DNA of 64,000 nt from Edolisoma coerulescens. Lineage: Eukaryota > Chordata > Aves > Passeriformes > Campephagidae. The stretch lies in contig VWZW01004077.1 in assembly GCA_013397115.1 (NCBI GenBank), positions 196,540 through 260,539 of the forward strand, written 5' to 3'. The notes under the pieces are model-generated. The model saw nothing but the letters and a program-made list of their open reading frames with translations. It had not been told where the DNA came from and did no database searches. Numbering within the stretch: the first letter of the stretch is position 1; each line of letters opens with the position of its first letter. This document shows, one piece after another, positions 41,001-50,000 of this stretch. Position numbers and translations under genes: made by a program.

Positions 41001-44000
41001 CTCAAATAGGTGAAGCTCTGATAGCATCTGGTGCTAGAAAATCCAGAGACAATGGACTACCACCTGCAAAATAGTTGCCAAGTGATCAGCACAGGTAGTA
41101 ATCTGTCTCACCAAAATCAGATGGTAAAAGAAGGCAGCCACAGAGTCTGTACAGCAGCACTACAAGAAACATAATGTGTTCAACTACACATGGGGCAAGA
41201 ATTGAGCTTTACTCGGCACTGGTGAGGCTGCACCTTGAATCCTGTGTTCGGGTCTGTGCCCCTCACTGCAAGAAAGACATTGAGGTGCTGGAGAGTGTCC
41301 AGAGAAGGCCACTTGTGCCAGTGAAGGGTCTGGAGCACAGGTCCTATGAGGAGCAGTTGAGAGATCTGAGGTTGTTTAGTCTTGAGGAGGCTTGGGGGAA
41401 CCTTATAACTCTTCTACAACTGCCTGAAAGGACTGTGTAGCCAGGTGGGGATTGGCCTTGTCTCCCAGGTAATACATAACAGGAAAGAGGAAGTGGCCTC
41501 ACACTGCACCTGTTTAGTTTAGGGAAAGTTTAGTTTGGATATAAGAAAAATTTCTTTGCCAAAAGGATGGTCAGGCATTGGAACAAACTGTCCAGGGACG
41601 TGGTTTAATCAACATCCTTGGAAGCGTTCAAAAGGCGTGTGGGTGTAATGCCTGGGGACGTGGTTTAGTGGTGAACACAGCAGGGCTGGGTTAACAGTTA
41701 GACTTGATGATCTTTCCAACCTTAATGATTCTATTTATGGGAACGAGCACACACCTGCTATCATCAGTCTAATTGTCTGTCTGTGTCTTCTCATCTGTGT
41801 AAGCTTTGGTTGTAGAGGAACGGAATGTGGAGCTTTTGTAGGTACAACTATTTTTAATTTTTTTAGATAGTCTTTTGCAGAGAATTGGTACAGACAGGGA
41901 GTTTCTGACTCAGTTGTAAGATTTCAACATTTCTCCCTTAGTTACCTATAGATAAAACTATGGGGAGTGATTTGAAATTAACATGGTCATTTCTCTTTTG
42001 CATAAGCACGGTCACATGAAACATAAAGGATAGATTTTTTTTTCTCAACATCAGTATGCAGGAACACACTTGCCTTTTTTTCCCTCGCACTAAGGTTTGA
42101 TGCCTTGGATATTTTTATGCTTCTGTGTGGTTCAGCTGTTATGCTAGCAACTGCTAGATGAGATGGATGCTGTGGAAGTTTGTAATGTATGTTATGAGGC
42201 ATTTGGAACCGTTTCAAATATTGGAAATCTTTCACAACCTTGCACGGCTGACACTTGTGTCTCTGTATAGGCCTTCCTTTATGTATTAAACACATTGGTG
42301 GTTAGATTTTTGTAAGAATTCATGCTTTCCAGTTTTGTTGCCATGCACACAATGAAGAGCCAACCCTTTTTAGTTAGAATTTAATGGTCCTGTTTTTGTT
42401 GCTACAACAGTTATGAGAATAAAAATGAGAAAAGAAGACAGAATCTTACTTTTGATGGGGTGACAAAATGGAGATAGGGAGCCAAGGAGTACTTGATCTT
42501 TCCTCACGCTCAAAAGAAAGTGCTTGCAGAGAAGGAAAGGAAGAGAGAAATCTTTGCTCTGCGAGAGGAAGGAGTAAACAGGACCTCTGCTGGGTATTTG
42601 TACTATACAGGCTGTGTGGGGAAAAGAGACACCATAAAGACGCTTTCTAGAAGCTCCGTTGAAGCAGATATCTTTTATGGGAGAAATAGCTGGGTGTAAA
42701 ATATACATTTGCAGGACTCCTTCCCCCACCCCTCTCTTTCCCAGTGAAGTATATCTGCATGTACTTCACTGATTTTTGGTACAATGGGAACAAAGATGTC
42801 AGGTAATGAAGACACAGCACAACATGCTATAAGCATTACAGATGAGTAATGTGGGAACTGAGGGACTACATCCCCACCAGCACACTCCTTCCAGTTTATC
42901 TCTTCTTTGTGGCTTTGGTGTACCTGGAAAGAGCTTCTTTCCCACCAGGATAGTGTGATGTTGTGTGTGTGGTTGCCTTCCAGCTCCCAGCTGGAGCAAG
43001 TTATCAGCAGCCAGCATAGGTGCATCATGCTTTTTTGGGAACCTGCATATCTCTGCTGGACAAGAACAGGGAAGTGCCTAGCCTTCTGAAGCAACTCTTC
43101 TTTCTGGCGGATAAGAATCTGTCCAATAATTGTCCACAAATGGGAACTGTAGCACATATGTAAAGGGAGAATTTTTTCCCAGACTTAGAAATTTTCTCTT
43201 CTTGTTTTTACACGGGCAGGTCAGTTTTAATTCTAGGCTAGAAATGAATGTGTTTTCATCTCACTGGTTTGCCTTGTGATTAAGGTTTCTAAGTATAACA
43301 TAGGGTTTTTCCATTGTATCTACATGTTTCATAAATAATTCCCAGGCAGTGATGAGGCACTGATATTACTGACAATATTAAAGCTTTTTAGAAAAAAAAT
43401 GAGACAGGGTCATTTATTCTGTGAAAAAGGGACTATGAATGCTGGCCTCTTTTGTAACTGCACTTTGTTTTGGTGCCTGAGATATTTTTATGCCTGTGTG
43501 TGTGGTTCAGCTGTTATACTAGCAACTGCTAACTGAGATGGATGCTGTGAAAGTTTGTATTGTACATTATGAGGCATTTGGAAATGTTTAAAAATAACCT
43601 CTGATTCTGTTCCCTACTGGGATATTTTTGTTGGGCATGTTAGAAGCTTGTCATTTGATTCATTGAGAGCAACTTGTGTTAGTCTCTTAAAACTCAGTGG
43701 CAAGTTAATAAAAGGTCAAAGCTGCTATGGATAGAGCCTTTACAAGACTTTAAGAAGAGGAATTAATAGTCAAAATGGTGAAATGTCTTGTAAAAATTCA
43801 AACCAAGAGAAGCATTCATTTGCGGATGGTTAACCACTGCAACAAGGAAGTGTGCATTCGTTTACTGCGGCATGGCTCCAAGATCACAGCCAGAAGGGCT
43901 GGTAAATTTACATTTATTCTACTCAAACCCTTTTTTTTTAAACCCTCTTCCCCTAGTTTATATTATTAGTTGTCTCTTGGAAAGGAACTGTACTGTAAAT

Positions 44001-47000
44001 GACAGGTACAGCAGAGAATAAGGATGAATAACTGACAGGAACAAAGTCGCAAATAGAGAATGAATGAGACAAAACTTAAATTTATTGTCTTGCCTTACAT
44101 AAAATTGTGGATTTATTTGTTAATTGGTAACAAATGAGGGACTGGAATTTTGCCTTTGTATTTTTTGGGGACAGAGGTGGGGGGGAATACTTTGAAACTG
44201 TAGTGATTTATGACAAAACTATATAGTTGTTAAACTAGAAGGTAGTAGATTTTGAATGTGAGCTGAATACAGGAGTCGAGACAGCTCAGCTTTTTACTTC
44301 CATAGATTTTCCAGATTGTAACTTTCTTTGGTTTATTTTTCTGAATACTGAATAATTTAATATACTCAATAATAGTACTGGTGGAGGAAGGTGGAGCTTG
44401 GGCAGAGTCTGATTTAGATCTCTTTTTCACTACACACAAGAGGAGTGCAATCCAAGGAACAAAAAGTATTCAGTATTGCTCTGGACAGCAAAGTGGTGGT
44501 TTTTTTAGGAAATCCCTTTGCCAAAGACCCATTGGCCCCTCTGTCAATAAATATGTCAATTTCCTTAATGTCATAAGCCATTTTGAAAATTGTTTTTCCA
44601 TGCTTTCTGTGGCACTGTTTGCTTTTGATACCTTGGCATCTATAGGTTGAATTATTTCAGTTTTTACTAACCTATATTAAGTTTTTGTATTGAATCTTCA
44701 TTTCAGAAATTAGTCTTTATCAAAGAATTAACTGAAAATGTTCTGGCAAAGACTAGAATATTTTTAGTCTTTTTGTATCTGAAAGTCAGAAAGCAGTAAT
44801 TGAAGTAGATATAGGAGAAACTGCTCCTTGCAGTGATTTATCTCTGAATAACAACAGGTCCTGGTTGCCTTTGCTTCTTGAATTTGCTGCTCAGGGAAAA
44901 CAGTAGAATCTATGGGAATGCACCTAATCCCCTCCATTCAAAAATAGTAGAAAAATTGAAAAAGCATTGTTATTGATATGTATTTTGTATTCTTACATCT
45001 CAGAGGTTAAATACTGGCTCCAAATAGATGCCAGTATTGGTTTGATATAATGATACCGATCATAAGATATTTGTATGTTGGGATTACATTAGTTCTTAAA
45101 CTCCTTGATTTTGCAGTACTGTTCATAGTATGTTATTCTTTTTGAAGTACACACGCAAAAAGCATATATATTAGCATATAAAGCATTTATACCAGCACCA
45201 AAACATTGGAGTTAGCTTGTGCAAAACTCTTGACATGGGACATAACTCCTCGGGAGAACCCCATTGTGACCACTTCAGAACAACGCTGACTTGTGCTAGG
45301 AGGGGTCACCCAAGCTGAGCGGGAATGCTGAAATGTCCCACTTGCCCTTTTGCTTGGGTGCTAAGCTTTCTCATGAGTGCTCAGCTCTTTTCAGCCTCAC
45401 TGTCCATGGTGTGGTGCTGGACACTGAGTCACTGCAGTCCCATCACCAGGTCGTTCTTTCTCTGAACTGCTGACAGATGTATCTTGCCTTCTCATTCCTG
45501 CTCCCATGATACACGCTTCTCTCTCCCTGACGCTTCCTGCAGTCCTATTGCTGCTTTATCTTGTTTCTGGAAGGGGATCAACAGCTCTGGATTGAACTCC
45601 TTCCAGGCTAAAGGGAGGCATCCCAGAATGCCTGCAGTGCAGCACGCTCTGCTCTGCTTCTGTACTCTGTGCTTTGGGTGACCTTTGTGGCGTGTGAAAA
45701 GCAGAGCAGTGGCCTCCAGTGGCTGTACTAGCCATGGCACTGAACACTGTGACTCACAACACAGCTGCAAGGTGAACTGTAACGCCACGAAACATGCAAC
45801 TCATGTGAACTGGCAGCTGGGACAGGGCTTTACTCCCTTCTAGAAGTTCCTGTTAGACTAAAGCAAACAATGATGGCCAGCAGGAAAGCCAGGTCACTGC
45901 CTAAAAAGGACTTAGTGTAAACTGTCATTGATTAACTCTCCTTGCAAAGCTATAACAGGTGTCTTTTATGGGCACAGGATGTGGGTATGGTCAAATCTGT
46001 GACCTCCAGTTTCTGAGGTCAGGAGGTCTGGCTCTGATGCAAACCCTGCTCCATACAGATCCTGTGTAGGGAAATATTTAAATTCAGGGCAATTCTAGAG
46101 TCTGTCTCATTTTTCTACATTTTCTTTGGGACATTCAGGCACTTCGCTCATGTGAGAAAATCACCTTCTCCTTCCCTCTGAAAGGTCATTCTATTCATAG
46201 TACAAATGAATTTTGTCCACATGGAAAATAAGCAAAGGATACAAAATATTTCTAGAGGAAGAAGTAAAAAGGACAGGAAGGATTTTGTAGCTTGGCTGGC
46301 CTTTTTTGTTTACATGCATGTATGAAGTGTTCCTAGCATTGTTCTCTCTGGACTGTAACTAATTTCCCATTTCTCTATTTAAAATGAGGATATATTCACA
46401 CTTGTTCCTTTCTCCAATACAAAAGGCTGTTACAGGTGTGCAATTGTGTTTGTGTTTCTGGTAAGAAAAGCCGTGTATAGGATATCCGGCCAACAGACAA
46501 TGTGTGAAGTGAATTTTTTAATAAGCAGACGATACATTTCTCTGGGGTGCTGTATTTCTAGCAACTGCAGCTTCTTAAGAATGGTGGAGCTAGAGCTGCC
46601 CTTCATCTTGCTAATCCTCAGCTGCTGGTTTTGGCCCCTGTAGAAATATTAGCAGCTGACAACTTTTATGTCAGACCTCTTGCATATTCATGTTCACAGC
46701 AGATGACCACAGTAGTCTCATATCTTATTCAGCTGTTCACGTTCCTGGTTTGGAGCAATCACAGTATTTGGTGGAAAAGGAATACTGAGTTTCAGCTAGG
46801 ATAACAAGATCTCTGGCTTTGAAAAATTTGTGCAGTTGCCAGAGAAGTGTAGCAAACTTTTGCTGTGGAAATATAAGAAATAAACCCGAGTTTATTTACC
46901 TGATACTCCAGTAATCTGCAATAGAAGTTTCTGATTGATGGAATGTAAGTTGCCGGTAAGAATATAAAGTCAAGAACGGAAAGAAGAGGTTCTTCTTCTC

Positions 47001-50000
47001 AAATATAATTTAACTCTCTACTCATAGTCCTTTAAATCTTAACACAACATAAATTTTAACTGTTATTAAAGAAATTGTAAACTTTTAAAAATCTTGCCAA
47101 CAAATGATACAAAATGATAGCTTTATAAAGGTAGTGGCAAAACAATTGTTGTGTATTAATAGGGGCAAAGGATTTGCAGTAGAGTTGTGGAATAATTAAA
47201 AAGTATTAGGAGTTGTCCTTGCTTTAACTTTTATATTCTCTTTTTCCTTTGGAACATTTTGAGGATTTTTTTCTTTTAACTTGATTTTATTATTTCAGGT
47301 AATTGACTCTCTTGAGGGCTAACTGAAAAGTAAAAAATCTGAAAAACTTTCTTCTCTCTTAAATTTGTGTTACTGGCATATTCGTTGTACTGTGGAATGA
47401 TTTTGAATTTTGGTATTTTAATGTGCTATTCTTAGGCCTGCACAAGCTTTGTAAGTGATATGTGCCATAATGATTTTACAGTTATGTCTTTTAAAGCCAT
47501 TAAAGTATGAATGGCCCGACATACTTATTTTGATGTTGCAACATGACTGGAACTTTGCTGGAATCACTCATGTTGACCAAGGTTAATAGCCTATTCTTTC
47601 TTCAGTCCTTGACTTAAGAAATGTTGTGGTGTTACAGGGAATATGAAGGAGCAAAAGAACTACTTCACATGTTTAATTTTTTAAAATATCAAATGAGCTT
47701 GCAGCAGCAGCCTTTAATGCCCATTCTAAATTTTCGAATATTGATTTACAGTACTATTTGACTGATGTAAAATGCAGTTAATTTGATTTAGTAAATAAAT
47801 AACAAATAAAGGAGTTGAAAATTCTCCTTAGCAGTTGAAATTAAATAGTGGAATGTAAATTAGACATGTGCTTCAGAGCTGCAACACATTACAATTTTAA
47901 TACAAACCCTTTAGAAAACACTGATATGAAAAGGTTCCTCTGTTGCCTTCTATCAACAGGTTAATCTCAAAGTCAGAAATTGCCAGTTATTTGAGAAAAA
48001 CACAGTTTTAATGAAAGTTAATATGATATTTGTTCTTCATGTTCACTATGTATTTCATGTATGCTGGAATTTACTCTGGGGAGGAAGAGGAGGCTCAAGA
48101 ATCATAAATTGGGGTGACCTTTCTTTGTGGTAGCTGCAGTTGTCCTCTCTATGATGAGAAACATGATGAAGATATAATACTGACCTTGCACCCAAGCTGG
48201 TATAGAGACGCCTATGGCCAGAATTCTCAAATTTGGGAGAGTAAAATAAGGTGCTTTAAACCATATTGAAATGTCTTAGGAAATGTCTCAACTTAAATTT
48301 TGCTCATACTAAGAATAATTGAAAAGCACATTTGAAAATCAAATTGAAGTACTTGTGCATATAAAGGTATGTGTAGATGCTTAATGTTGGGCTCCAGAGT
48401 TAAAAGGTTTTGGCTTTTGTAATTTAAGGTGTCATGGGTGTACTCTCAAGTAACTGAATATGGTTTGATGATACAGCATTACCTTCTGTAACAGCATGCT
48501 TAGAAGAAATATCCCCCAAATCTGTTCTCACTTCTTAGTGCTCATACACTGTTGTGTCTAGTTTCAGTCAGTTTGTATCCTCCTCTCAATGACTGTGGCA
48601 AGTATATTCTTAATGTAAAGACTGGTGTAGACAATTAAGTTCCAGTACAAAACATATTTCATGCTGAAATGTGATGAATTTCTAAATTGGCTATGATAAG
48701 AGAGGACAGAATAGTTGAGGCAAGGAATTATTAGCTAGGAAGCCAAATAAAACTTATGAAAATTAAACTAATTACATTATTAAACTAATAATTATTGAGG
48801 ACAAGGTTTCATTTCATCTATGTACATTTGCTGCTGAAAGGAACTCTCCTGCTCTCTCTCTCTGTCCCTGATAATGGGCTGTCTCCATGAGAATATATGA
48901 CAAGCCAGCTCAGGAAGAAAAAAGAACAGATGGCCCAAAACCCCCAAGCTACCTTGCTCAGTGACGGAATGAAAGGAAGCAGAAATGGTCTTTTTGGTCA
49001 TTTGGCAAAAATGTGAAACCTCACCTGGAGGCATGGCCAATGAGGACTAGAGAGCAAGGAAAAGATAAAAAATTACGGGGGAAGAGATCTGTCTGGGCCA
49101 TTTTGAGTGCTCAAACAGGGAAATTTCCATGAAGAAGTGTCTTAACATTGCTTTGTAATGGAGGTCTGTGCCCCCATGTCCTCCCTTCCAGTCCTGTGGC
49201 TGACAACTAATAGTGGTCACTGAAGTATTGATGTAGCTGTAAACAGCTAGACTTTGCAGACTTTTTGCTGTTAGAGGTAGACTGGGAAGAGGAGAGTAAG
49301 TTTTGAGAGGAGAGAGCTTCAGCAGAGAATGGTGTCATAAAATCTCCTCTCTAAAGGGGAGAGAGAAATTTAGAGGAGAGACAAAAGAGATGAAGAAGTA
49401 GATGATCAGAAAAAAACCTGAGACATGAGAAGGAGCTTTTTTAACAGGTGAAGCTGTTAGAATACTGTTTCAACAATATCTAATCCTCATATCATGTGTT
49501 AACCTTCTTCTCCTTTTGCCCTTTTTACTGTTAACATGAATTTATCATGATAATTTGTTGCCTCTTTTTAATGTCATGCTCTATTCTCAACCTCAGCTAT
49601 TATCTCACCAAGCTCATTCATCTCAAATAAATGAGGGTAGGTAGTTTTTGTTGTTGTTGTTATTATTATACACCAAAGACCACCAATTCACACATGTAGT
49701 AGGTATTAATTTATACCAGAAGTCAGATTGCCAGCAGAAAATAAGCTGCTCTCTTTTCTGGTTAGCACTAGACTATCATCATTGGTAGCTGCATCAGACC
49801 CTCAAGCAGATCTGATGTATTGCAGCGTTGTAAAGATACTGCCCTCTTCAAAAAGCTTTTCCAGTTTTTGATAATTGTGTACAGTCTGATTTTAATATGA
49901 AAAATTATTGTAGAATCTTATTTCCAGACATCTCTTAGACACTACTGGAAGGCTGACTTCTGCCACCGGGCTGCGAGAAATTTAGTATCATTGTTTTAAT

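Noticed and set aside
42675..43157. 160-codon minus-strand open frame
   Set aside because: It has no recognisable domain or splice context, its composition is like the surrounding intron, and it is antisense to FRMD3. I kept the repeat pair that brackets it as a finding but do not call a gene.
45484..45788. Overlapping frames of 63-98 codons on both strands
   Set aside because: Intronic, with no family resemblance, and they look like chance openings in a less AT-rich stretch.
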